24,825 nt of DNA from JAHIVB01 sp964574705 (GTDB lineage: Bacteria; Bacillota_I; Bacilli_A; Izemoplasmatales; Hujiaoplasmataceae), in the NCBI GenBank assembly GCA_964574705.1, contig CAZNOO010000024.1:1-24825 (forward strand). The letters run 5' to 3'. Under the pieces are notes generated by a model that was given only the letters and a program-made list of their open reading frames with translations, had not been told where the DNA came from and ran no database searches. The translations under genes and the position numbers were made by a program. Below are positions 9,132-17,508 of this stretch, piece after piece. Position 1 is the stretch's first letter. Each line of letters begins with the position of its first letter.

Positions 9132-11540
9132 TTGAACCTTAATTTTATAACATACATGAATCTAGTTTTATACATCATTCTTGGCCTTGGAGTATTGATA
9201 GGATTCCTTCGAGGAATGAAAAAAACACTTTTCACATTCGTAACGATGCTCATTTTTTACATCGTATTTTTCCTTTCGATTAATCAAGCTGCCCAAGCTC
9301 TTTGGACGGCACAACTTCCTTGGTTGTCAAATCTGTTAAGCGGGGTGTTCCCAAGTGTTGGAACATTCACTTCTTTTCAAGAGAAACTACCAGAGATTCT
9401 TCAGTCATTCATGGGGAGCTCAGTGGATGTAGAGAGCTTAAATCCTGAAGTGCTTGTTCTTGCGAATGGGATTGGTATTTTCACTATGAAGATCATCTAC
9501 TCCGTACTCTATTTCACCGTAATATTGCTTGTTTATAAACTGATTTGTTTGATCATCAGAGCCTTGATTTTTGGAAAGGATAAAGATCATTCCAGCAAAA
9601 ACCGTGGATTTGGTGCTCTGTTCGGACTCGCGAATGGCGTTTTGAACGTCTTCGTCACCCTTGTTCTTTTGGGTGGAATGATGAGTGTCGTGGAAAGCAT
9701 GACAACCTTCTCTGTTCCATCGGACACGACTCCTCTTTCTTTTGATTTCAATAGATCGCAGTTAAACGAACTAAGTTATTCTGTTCTGTCTCAACCTATT
9801 CCGCTAGCGGCTTCAACGGATTCACAAGCGACAATGGATGCCCTCCAAGCAATGGTTGACGACTACAACAATAATTTAATTGTTAAAGCAGCTAGTGCAA
9901 TTACCGTCACAGTAACTGGTACAGAAGAAAAAATTCCACTTCACTTAAGTCTTTTTGACCGTGTTCTTTCCTTTGACTACAATGAACAAACGATTTCTTT
10001 CAGATATGAATTATCTGTTTTTTCACAAGCGTTAACCATCGTCATGGAATCGGATTATGCAACGACTCAAAATCTGTCTTCGATTACCGGGGATGAAATT
10101 AGAGACGCTTTTGCAGTTCTTTCTAATTCAAAACTTTTAATTAGCCTATTGCCACTTTCGATTGAAGTTGCTTCAGACTATTATGACAAAACATTACCGA
10201 TTTCTACAAATGATCTATATGCTATGGATTTTCAAGAAGAATTGACTAATTTAGGATCCATCGCAGGAACTTTATTCGATATAATGAGCAGCACCGGATT
10301 AATATCAGAAGAAGGAACTGGAACACTCGTTGAAGTCGATGGGGATATGATTCGTAATGTCTTCACAGACATCTCCGACTCTTCACTCATGCTTCTAGTG
10401 ACGGAATCCATTCTTGTACCAATGTTAGAGGAATCTGAAGGTGGGTTATCCAATATATTGGTTGCCACTCCAGATTTGGACTGGAGTCAAGAATACATTG
10501 CAATTGGAAACGTCTTTGGCGCCATGGTTGATGCAGGCGTATCTATTTCCGACTTGTCAGATGCGGATCCTACCGTTCTATTAAATGCAGCTTCAACCAT
10601 TGATTTGACCTTATTGATGGATTCACAAATTTTGACAAATCTATTAATCAATGCCTTGACTTCAACTGATAATGAGATGTTTTCAATGTTGGTAGTACCT
10701 GACGGCATCGTCTGGGAAGACACCCTCGATGGATTTGGAAACATTACAGAAAACGGTGAACTCAGAAACCTTCTTATGGCTATTAACAGCCTAAACTTAG
10801 CGGATTTAACCAACCCAGCTGCATTTGACATCACACCACAAAACATCTTTGACGCTGATATGGATATTGTGTTATCTTCTAGTATTTTTCAAGCGACGAT
10901 TTCTCAACTGATACTCAATAACGCAGATAGTGATCAATCCGGCAGTTCACTCTTTGTCATTCCTGATTTCTTCAGGGAAACAATCATCGTCAATTCCATG
11001 AGTGAAGAACAAATTAACAAAGCTGAATTAATCTCTTTGTTCGCCTCACTTGAAGTTTTAGGCATCACGGAATTTGATTCAGGCGTTGATGCTTCCTCAA
11101 TCACTTCAATGGATGATGCAGATTTGACAATTTTACTAGCTAGTGGATCTATGCAGGTTACAATTGATAAAATCTTAAAAGACAACTCATTCATCACGAT
11201 ACCAGATGAAGCCACAACTACTCTCTTTGGCATGAATAATATCACAACTGTAAATGAAATAAAGGCATTCATCAAGGCCGTCAGCACGATGTCAAGTGGA
11301 GATATTTCAAACATTCAGTTCTCTCTTTCTTCAATCGAAGCTCTTTCAGCACCTGAAAGAAACATCGTATTGGATTCAATGATTGTCAGAAGCCAAATTT
11401 CCAGCGACATCGTAACACTTTGTACTATCAATCCTCTCGATGTATACGTTTTGACGAACGCAGACTATGAAGGCGGAAATCCTTCATCATTCTTGCTGAA
11501 ATCAACCATTCTAGATGTCTTTACACATTACGGAATCTAA
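9132..11540 (+). CDS. CvpA-like membrane-anchored modular repeat protein, copy 2 (short form)
   Basis: Function unknown; the 802-aa short paralogue of the giant protein at the left edge. The start is TTG at 9132: GAAGGAG (9117-9123) lies 8 bases upstream, and the resulting N-terminus MNLNFITYMNLVLYIILG aligns residue for residue with MNLDFLTSLDLLFYIIFG of copy 3. Membrane helices fall at about 8-26, 32-52, 111-147 and 160-184, with positive residues at RGMKK and GKDKDHSSKNRG placing the C-terminal ectodomain outside. The NRGFGALFGLANG stretch recalls CvpA-family proteins. The ectodomain has only about five or six diverged modules (anchors such as ILTNLLINAL, FQATISQLIL and MQVTIDKIL) before the cap with TTVNEIKAFIKA and DSMIVRSQIS. 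It corresponds to the two ends of copy 1 without the long central array. It has its own promoter and terminator. Confidence 0.88.
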   Translation: MNLNFITYMNLVLYIILGLGVLIGFLRGMKKTLFTFVTMLIFYIVFFLSINQAAQALWTAQLPWLSNLLSGVFPSVGTFTSFQEKLPEILQSFMGSSVDVESLNPEVLVLANGIGIFTMKIIYSVLYFTVILLVYKLICLIIRALIFGKDKDHSSKNRGFGALFGLANGVLNVFVTLVLLGGMMSVVESMTTFSVPSDTTPLSFDFNRSQLNELSYSVLSQPIPLAASTDSQATMDALQAMVDDYNNNLIVKAASAITVTVTGTEEKIPLHLSLFDRVLSFDYNEQTISFRYELSVFSQALTIVMESDYATTQNLSSITGDEIRDAFAVLSNSKLLISLLPLSIEVASDYYDKTLPISTNDLYAMDFQEELTNLGSIAGTLFDIMSSTGLISEEGTGTLVEVDGDMIRNVFTDISDSSLMLLVTESILVPMLEESEGGLSNILVATPDLDWSQEYIAIGNVFGAMVDAGVSISDLSDADPTVLLNAASTIDLTLLMDSQILTNLLINALTSTDNEMFSMLVVPDGIVWEDTLDGFGNITENGELRNLLMAINSLNLADLTNPAAFDITPQNIFDADMDIVLSSSIFQATISQLILNNADSDQSGSSLFVIPDFFRETIIVNSMSEEQINKAELISLFASLEVLGITEFDSGVDASSITSMDDADLTILLASGSMQVTIDKILKDNSFITIPDEATTTLFGMNNITTVNEIKAFIKAVSTMSSGDISNIQFSLSSIEALSAPERNIVLDSMIVRSQISSDIVTLCTINPLDVYVLTNADYEGGNPSSFLLKSTILDVFTHYGI

Positions 11541-11552
11541 TCAATTTAAATT

Positions 11553-11583
11553 AAGTTGAGAAGCCCGTTTCTCAACTTTTTTT
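11553..11583 (+). terminator. Rho-independent terminator after copy 2
   Basis: A perfect 10-bp stem AAGTTGAGAA / TTCTCAACTT with a six-base loop and a T run begins 12 bp after the stop codon. Confidence 0.92.
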
Positions 11584-11625
11584 ATACCACCAAAAATTAA
11601 ATATTTTTCAATTGTGGCGAAAATT

Positions 11626-11658
11626 AGGGATAATCCACAAAGAATTAATCCCTTTTTT
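11626..11658 (+). terminator. Second terminator-like hairpin between copies 2 and 3
   Basis: AGGGAT plus AAT (11626-11634) pairs with ATT, a bulged A, and ATCCCT (11644-11653), followed by a T run. It lies 43 bp beyond the first terminator and upstream of the copy 3 promoter. It could be a back-up terminator or the remnant of an older gene end; no ORF separates the two hairpins. The remaining AT-rich sequence to 11720 shows nothing further. Confidence 0.4.
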
Positions 11659-11723
11659 GCGTTAATTAACGAAGAAATGCAATAATTTCACTTTTTTAAG
11701 CGTATACATTTAAGTAGAGTCTT

Positions 11724-11751
11724 TTGTAATTTTTAATATATATAGTATAAT
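11724..11751 (+). promoter_or_regulatory. Promoter of giant-protein copy 3
   Basis: TTGTAA (11724-11729), a 16-bp spacer and consensus TATAAT (11746-11751). The predicted transcript begins near 11758, after the upstream ATG at 11753, so that ATG cannot be the start codon from this promoter. Confidence 0.65.
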
Positions 11752-11782
11752 AATGTTGAGATACATTGTAGGAGGAACTAAT

Positions 11783-14700
11783 ATGAACCTTGATTTCCTT
11801 ACGTCGTTGGATTTGCTATTCTATATCATATTCGGTCTCGCTGTACTTTCCGGATTGATGCGCGGTTTGAAAAAAACCCTGTTTTCGTTTGTCACCATGT
11901 TGATATTTTATGTCGTATTCTTTTTGACAATCAACCAGGTGGTATCATTCTTATGGACATTCCAAATGCCATGGTTGGGCGGGGTTTTATCCCAAGTCGA
12001 TCCTGGTTTAGCAGGTTTCACGTCATTTAGTGAGAGCCTACCTTCAATTTTAGGTACATTCCTTGGAAATACGATTGACCTTTCCGGAATGAACGAACAA
12101 GTGATGGTGCTCGCAACCGGACTCGGAATGTTTGTATTGAAACTTGTGTATACAATTCTTTACTTTACTGTCATTTTGTTGCTTTACAAACTGTTGTGCT
12201 TAATCATTCGTTTAATCTTCTTTGGAAAAAACAAAGAAGGTGCATCGAAGAACAGAGGATTTGGTGCTTTGTTTGGTGCACTCAATGGTGCAATGGCCGT
12301 ATTCGTTTCCTTGATTATGCTTGGTGGACTGATAAGCGTTTTGGAAAGTACCTCAACGATTATGCAGTCAACGCAAGACACAACACCTCTTTCTTTTACA
12401 CCACGAGGTGATATTTATCAGGCAGAGGCGAGCATCATTCCTTTAGCGGATTCGACCGTTCCAGATTTTAGTTCTGAACTCGAGATGGTCAATCAACTCA
12501 TTGACAATTATCATAATAATATTTTTGTTCAACTCGCGGAAACAGTCACAGTACCTGTCGAAGGTACAACAGATGAAATCCCGCTTCATTTATCGCTCTT
12601 TGATTCCGTGTTGTCATTTGACATCAATGGAGAAAACATCGCATTGCGTTATGAATTAAGTGTGTTTTCTGAAGTCTTTAACGTTTTCATTCAATCCGAT
12701 TTTTATGACACTCAAGTTGTATCCGATATTACTGGAGATGAAATCAGAGAGGCGTTCTCATTATTATCGAACTCCAAATTGATTACATCCTTATTGCCAG
12801 TTGCAATTGAAGTCGGGGCTGATTATTACGAACAGCCACTCGATATCTCCGCTGAAGATCTATACGCCATCGATTACCAAACTGAACTTGAAAATTTAGG
12901 GGCCATTTCTGGAACCTTATTTGACATTTTGAATAGTGCTGGTGTTGTTGGTGGAAACGGATCCGTTGACCAAATCGATGTGGACGGAGACACCATAAGA
13001 GGGTTATTTGGAGATTTTTCCGATTCATCACTTGTTGTCCTGCTCGCATCTAATTTATTGGTTCCTTACATTGACAACAGCGAAGGAGATATCAAATTGA
13101 TTCTCACCATCCCTGCTGATTTGGATTGGGAAGCTGAATTTGTCGCAATAGGAGACGTTCTTGGCGCTGTCTTAGACGCTGACGTTACTGTCGCTGATAT
13201 TATGGGAGGAGATCCCAATATCTTGTTACAAGCTGTATCAAGCATCGACCTTACTGTACTTATGAATTCAGAAATCATTACTGGTGCCTTGATTAATATC
13301 CTATCAGGAAATTCTGGAATTGAAGGACTTAACATCTTGACGATTCCTGGAGACATTGTTTGGAGAGACACCTACGACGAATTTGGAAATCTTCAAACAC
13401 CAGGTGAATTAAGAAATATCTTAATTGCCCTAAACGCACTTACAGGTGCACTTTCCGATTTTGACATCAATAATATAGGACTTGACACCATTTCATCGCT
13501 TTCAGACGATGATATAGACGATATCTTTAATTCTAGAGTCTTAGTCGCAACCATTTCAGATATGCTTTTGTCCCAAGACTTGGGAGATACTCCACTTGTC
13601 GTTCCTGACTCCGTTCTTGATTTGGAAGGCTATTTACTCAAAGACGAATTAAAGGCCTTGGCTAAATCAATTGCGCTTTTAGTCACAACCATTGACGACC
13701 AAACTTCATTTGACGTTCAAAAGATATTGACATTTGATGATGCCGATTTAACCACAATGTTATCATCCGACATCATTGCCTCAACCATTGGCAAGATGGT
13801 ATATGAGATGAATACGGACCCATTAGTCGTTCCTGATGAAATCATCACGAGCGTTTTGGTTGATGGAATAGGCGTAGATGTTGTATCTAAAACAGAACTT
13901 ACTGCCTTGATTAAATCCATTCAAGTCCTTGGTTTCGACTCTTTCGACAACTTCGCATTTGATGCATCAATCATTTCATCTCTTGAACTGATTCCACCTG
14001 TTGGAGATCCTGTCACGCTCGATGATGACTTAATCGCAACCTTATTGGATTCTAAAATCGTTCACGCAACGATTTCCAAAATGATTATCGATTTAGGAAC
14101 TGGAGCAGAAAGTATTTTAATCGTTCCAACGGAAGACCAAGATGGAATCGTTCTAAAATATACATCTTTAGGTACCGATTATTTATCCGTTCTTGAAATT
14201 GGAAATATGCTGAAGGCAATGTATGCCATCAACATTACCAATTTTGACAATATTAATTTAGAAGATACTTCACTTGTAATTGATCATCAAACAGAGTTGC
14301 TGGCATCCGGCATCATCCATGCGACCATCTCCGACATCATTTTGGGGTTGGGATCTGGATCTGTCACTATTCCTTATGAAGACGATTTGGGAAATCCAGT
14401 CATCATTGAAACAGCGACTGCAACCTTCATTGAAAAGACCGAACTTGGAAATTTCTTTGACGCTCTAGATTTGATGGGCATCAACGATCCATCCGCCCTC
14501 ACAAATACGATCAACCTATCCACTTTCGTGTTAGAAGCGGATCAAAACACCCTACTCGCATCTGCAATCATGCAAGCGACGGTTTCTAAGACGTTATTTG
14601 ATTTAAATGATGCAGTACTAATTGTTCCACAAGTAGAAGAAGACGGTGTCACTTTAGTACAAGTTGAAACTGGACCATTGGGTCATTTAACCACTTTCGT

Positions 14701-15760
14701 CGTAAAAACCGAAATTAAAGCCTTAATCAACGCGCTTCTAGCAATGGGCTATACGGATTTGGACTCCTTTGGAACTTCGATATCATCAACATCATTATTC
14801 GACAATTCTGATTTGATTCTATTGAGTTCTTCACTGCAGGCAACAATATCCGATCAATTAACCAATGTTACGAGTGGAACGCTAGTCATTCCAACCCAAG
14901 ACGAATTTGGAACAGATATTCGTGTCAATGTCGTCGGTGGTGTTGAATACGTAACCAAAGTTGAAATTCAAAAAATCATCGACGCTCTTGAATTGCTTGG
15001 AATGACGGACCTATCAACCTTTGATTTGTCACCTGCAACAATATTTGCAGTAGACTTCAATGATCTTCTAGAGAGTGCAACAATGCAAGCGACTGTATCT
15101 TATTACATCCTTGACAGTGCCCTCGACGAAACAAGCGGACCTGGACAAGTCACTTTGATTGTTCCTTCCGTATTCAGAGAAGGAATCATGCTTGACGGTA
15201 TCGTTGACGCAAGTGAACAAATCGAAAAAACAGAACTTATTGCTTTGTTAACGTCCTTGCAAACCCTTGGAATCTCCGATTTCAGCGGTAGCATGGATGC
15301 TTCCATCGTATCTGGATTAACAGATGCACAGCTTGATACCTTGCTTGCAAGTGGTTCAATGCACATTACCGTTGACAATATGCTACAAGGCAACGTAAAC
15401 ATCAACACTCAAATCCCTGCACTTGCACAGGAAAATATCTATGGTATTTTGAATGTCACAACCGTTGCAGAAATCAAAGCCTTCATTATCGCTTCTGATA
15501 CACTTGCATCAGGTGACTTCACCACCACATCTTTCAGTTATGCAGCGATTGCATCCCTATCTGAAGGAGACAGAGACACTGTATTGGATTCAATGATCGT
15601 CAGAAACATCTTGACAGAACAACTTGAAACTTTAATGAATTCAGACGATCCATTTGATTTATACTGGCCAACAAATGCTGAATATATGAACAGCGATCCT
15701 CTTACATTCTTAACCGAAGTCGGAATCGACAATGTTCTTTCACATTACGGTCTAATTTAA
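11783..15760 (+). CDS. CvpA-like membrane-anchored modular repeat protein, copy 3 (intermediate form)
   Basis: Function unknown; 1325 aa. The ATG at 11783 is chosen because GGAGGA (11771-11776) is 6 bases upstream, the N-terminus matches copy 2, and the ATG at 11753 overlaps the promoter. Helices lie at about 8-26, 32-52, 108-147 and 160-186. The segments RGLKK and GKNKEGASKNRG are predicted cytoplasmic, so the following ~1140 residues face outward. That region has about a dozen module anchors, including HATISKMII, HATISDIIL, QATVSKTLF, QATISDQL and HITVDNML, then the conserved cap (TTVAEIKAFI, DSMIVRN, TNAEY). The order of modules matches copy 1 at both ends, but only one module (HATISDIIL) stands where copy 1 has fifteen. 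No catalytic motif, signal peptide or cell-wall anchor is visible. Adhesion, structural coat or transport roles are all possible. Confidence 0.88.
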   Translation: MNLDFLTSLDLLFYIIFGLAVLSGLMRGLKKTLFSFVTMLIFYVVFFLTINQVVSFLWTFQMPWLGGVLSQVDPGLAGFTSFSESLPSILGTFLGNTIDLSGMNEQVMVLATGLGMFVLKLVYTILYFTVILLLYKLLCLIIRLIFFGKNKEGASKNRGFGALFGALNGAMAVFVSLIMLGGLISVLESTSTIMQSTQDTTPLSFTPRGDIYQAEASIIPLADSTVPDFSSELEMVNQLIDNYHNNIFVQLAETVTVPVEGTTDEIPLHLSLFDSVLSFDINGENIALRYELSVFSEVFNVFIQSDFYDTQVVSDITGDEIREAFSLLSNSKLITSLLPVAIEVGADYYEQPLDISAEDLYAIDYQTELENLGAISGTLFDILNSAGVVGGNGSVDQIDVDGDTIRGLFGDFSDSSLVVLLASNLLVPYIDNSEGDIKLILTIPADLDWEAEFVAIGDVLGAVLDADVTVADIMGGDPNILLQAVSSIDLTVLMNSEIITGALINILSGNSGIEGLNILTIPGDIVWRDTYDEFGNLQTPGELRNILIALNALTGALSDFDINNIGLDTISSLSDDDIDDIFNSRVLVATISDMLLSQDLGDTPLVVPDSVLDLEGYLLKDELKALAKSIALLVTTIDDQTSFDVQKILTFDDADLTTMLSSDIIASTIGKMVYEMNTDPLVVPDEIITSVLVDGIGVDVVSKTELTALIKSIQVLGFDSFDNFAFDASIISSLELIPPVGDPVTLDDDLIATLLDSKIVHATISKMIIDLGTGAESILIVPTEDQDGIVLKYTSLGTDYLSVLEIGNMLKAMYAINITNFDNINLEDTSLVIDHQTELLASGIIHATISDIILGLGSGSVTIPYEDDLGNPVIIETATATFIEKTELGNFFDALDLMGINDPSALTNTINLSTFVLEADQNTLLASAIMQATVSKTLFDLNDAVLIVPQVEEDGVTLVQVETGPLGHLTTFVVKTEIKALINALLAMGYTDLDSFGTSISSTSLFDNSDLILLSSSLQATISDQLTNVTSGTLVIPTQDEFGTDIRVNVVGGVEYVTKVEIQKIIDALELLGMTDLSTFDLSPATIFAVDFNDLLESATMQATVSYYILDSALDETSGPGQVTLIVPSVFREGIMLDGIVDASEQIEKTELIALLTSLQTLGISDFSGSMDASIVSGLTDAQLDTLLASGSMHITVDNMLQGNVNINTQIPALAQENIYGILNVTTVAEIKAFIIASDTLASGDFTTTSFSYAAIASLSEGDRDTVLDSMIVRNILTEQLETLMNSDDPFDLYWPTNAEYMNSDPLTFLTEVGIDNVLSHYGLI

Positions 15761-15768
15761 CAGAAACG

Positions 15769-15800
15769 AAGAAAGAGGTTTTTCCTCTTTCTTTTTTTTT
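15769..15800 (+). terminator. Rho-independent terminator after copy 3
   Basis: AAGAAAGAGG pairs with CCTCTTTCTT around a TTTTT loop, followed by a T run to 15800. The stem starts 8 bp after the stop. Confidence 0.9.
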
Positions 15801-15810
15801 GTGAAAAAGA

Positions 15811-15816
15811 TATAAT
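15811..15816 (+). promoter_or_regulatory. -10 element for the 5'-nucleotidase gene
   Basis: Consensus TATAAT lies 11 bp after the preceding T run and 31 bp before the start codon. No convincing -35 is visible; the position 17 bp upstream falls inside the terminator's T-rich arm. Confidence 0.5.
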
Positions 15817-15847
15817 AGAATAGCACTTTAATTCACGGGAGGACATC

Positions 15848-17467
15848 ATGAAAAAACTATTTATATTTTTTGGATCAATGCTATTGGCAATGGTCCTCAT
15901 CGGTTGCAGCCTGAGTACAGTTACAACTGTTACTACACTCTCAACAACTGAGACAACCTCTGATACGACGACTACAACTATAACGACAACAAATTCGAGT
16001 TCAGAAACCACAACCTCAACTCATCCAGACAACATCGTTTTGGATTTATATTCAATGAACGATTTTCACGGAGGTGCCTATACAAGCATTGAAACCCTAT
16101 CCAATATCGGAGGGTATCTCTTAAATGCGAAAAATAACAATCCTTATTCAATTTTCTTATCGACGGGAGACATTTTCCAAGGAACCGCTTTATCCAACTA
16201 TTATCATGGAAGACCCATTATTGACGTTTTCAATGAAATTGGCTTTTCTTCATTTACCTTAGGCAATCATGAGTTTGACTGGGGAATCGAAGAAGTGTTG
16301 AATTATTCAGACGGCAATCAAGAAAATGGAGAAGCCGTTTTTCCAATCTTAGCAGCGAATGTAGTCTATATTGATACGCAAGAAATGCTTCCAAACACCC
16401 AGCCGTACACTGTGGTTGAAATCGAAGGATTACGTGTCGGAATCATAGGAGTTATTGGAGAGGTCATCAATTCAATATCTGCGTCCAGAGTTCAAAACAT
16501 TGAATTCTTGGATCCAGTCATAACAGTTTATAATTACGCAGAAGTACTAAGAACCCAAGAAAACTGTGATATCGTCATTGCATCGATTCATGGATATGAA
16601 ATTGACGACGATAGTGCAATTTCAGGCTTCACAGGCGACCATTATGTGGATGCAGTATTCAATGGGCATACTCATACAAGCGTTGCTAGAACGCTTTCTA
16701 GAGCCGGTGTTGCAATGCCATATGCACAAGCATCAAACTCCAGTTCGTCCGTCCTTACAAAGATTACACTCACTTTCAATTATCCAACAAGAACCGTATC
16801 TTCTGCGAACGCGTATGTATTGTCTTTATCGGAACTTGGAACTCAAGATTCCAGCATTGAGCAAATCATTACAACGTATCAAGAAGATACAACATATACA
16901 ACTTTCGTCTCCGAAGTCTTAGCGACTTCACCTTCCTACATTTCTCGTTATGATATGCCTTCGTGGGGGGCATCCGTGATTAGAGATTACATGGGCGTTG
17001 ACATTGGAATCCTCAATTCTGGTGGATTTAGAGTTAGTATGGATGCAGGAGACATCACGATGGGTAAACTCGTTGAAGTGTATCCTTTTGATAATTATTT
17101 GAAAACAGTACAACTCGATGGACTTACGATTTACAATCTCTATTACACAGACGGAGATGTTGTATTTGATGATGGCGTAACTGAATCTGGTGGTAACCTC
17201 TACATTAACGGAATTTTGCTTGTCAACTCACAACTTTATACTGTCGCTGCGGTAGACTATGTTTTTGATAAGGATTATTATCCATTCCTATCCGGGGAAA
17301 ACGTGACGCAGACGGATACACTGATGAGAGATTTACTGGCACAGGATTTAAGAAATTGCTCTGGAAACTTCTCTCCATTCAATGGATCCAATTTCCCGGG
17401 AATATTACCAACTTCATATTATGGAAGTCAGTTTTATTACGATAATCTATTTCAATCTATTTTATAA
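15848..17467 (+). CDS. 5'-nucleotidase / 2',3'-cyclic phosphodiesterase-family lipoprotein (UshA type)
   Basis: A 539-aa surface metallophosphatase predicted to hydrolyse extracellular nucleotides to nucleosides. It has a lipoprotein signal with lipobox LIGC (Cys20), then a Ser/Thr-rich linker (about 21-58) that probably holds the enzyme off the membrane. The calcineurin-like metal motifs are complete: NDFHGG (Asp72, His74), GDIFQGT (Asp108), GNHEFDWG (Asn140, His141), His248 and GHTH (273-276). The C-terminal substrate-binding domain starts near 350 and carries NSGGFR (390-395), GDIT and VYPFDN, as in the 5_nucleotid_C domain. The exact substrate cannot be read from sequence, so no gene symbol is given. 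GGGAGG (15837-15842) lies 5 bases before the ATG. The downstream terminator is shared with the convergent MATE gene. Confidence 0.92.
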   Translation: MKKLFIFFGSMLLAMVLIGCSLSTVTTVTTLSTTETTSDTTTTTITTTNSSSETTTSTHPDNIVLDLYSMNDFHGGAYTSIETLSNIGGYLLNAKNNNPYSIFLSTGDIFQGTALSNYYHGRPIIDVFNEIGFSSFTLGNHEFDWGIEEVLNYSDGNQENGEAVFPILAANVVYIDTQEMLPNTQPYTVVEIEGLRVGIIGVIGEVINSISASRVQNIEFLDPVITVYNYAEVLRTQENCDIVIASIHGYEIDDDSAISGFTGDHYVDAVFNGHTHTSVARTLSRAGVAMPYAQASNSSSSVLTKITLTFNYPTRTVSSANAYVLSLSELGTQDSSIEQIITTYQEDTTYTTFVSEVLATSPSYISRYDMPSWGASVIRDYMGVDIGILNSGGFRVSMDAGDITMGKLVEVYPFDNYLKTVQLDGLTIYNLYYTDGDVVFDDGVTESGGNLYINGILLVNSQLYTVAAVDYVFDKDYYPFLSGENVTQTDTLMRDLLAQDLRNCSGNFSPFNGSNFPGILPTSYYGSQFYYDNLFQSIL

Positions 17468-17471
17468 ATAA

Positions 17472-17506
17472 AAAAAGTGTTCAAATTTGTGTTTTGAACA
17501 CTTTTT
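17472..17506. terminator. Bidirectional terminator between convergent genes
   Basis: AAAAA plus GTGTTCAAA pairs with TTTGAACAC plus TTTTT over 14 bp around a seven-base loop. A-rich and T-rich flanks on both sides let it serve the rightward nucleotidase gene and the leftward MATE gene, whose stop codons are 5 and 3 bp away. Confidence 0.92.
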
Positions 17507-17508
17507 AT

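Noticed and set aside
11753..11782. ATG at 11753 as the start of copy 3
   Set aside because: It lies before the likely transcription start and lacks a ribosome binding site; the ATG at 11783 has GGAGGA and aligns with copy 2.
15910..16020. Thr/Ser-rich tract of the nucleotidase lipoprotein as a simple-sequence phase-variation repeat
   Set aside because: The codons are mixed ACA/ACG/ACT/ACC without a long pure nucleotide repeat, so it reads as a protein linker rather than a slippage tract.
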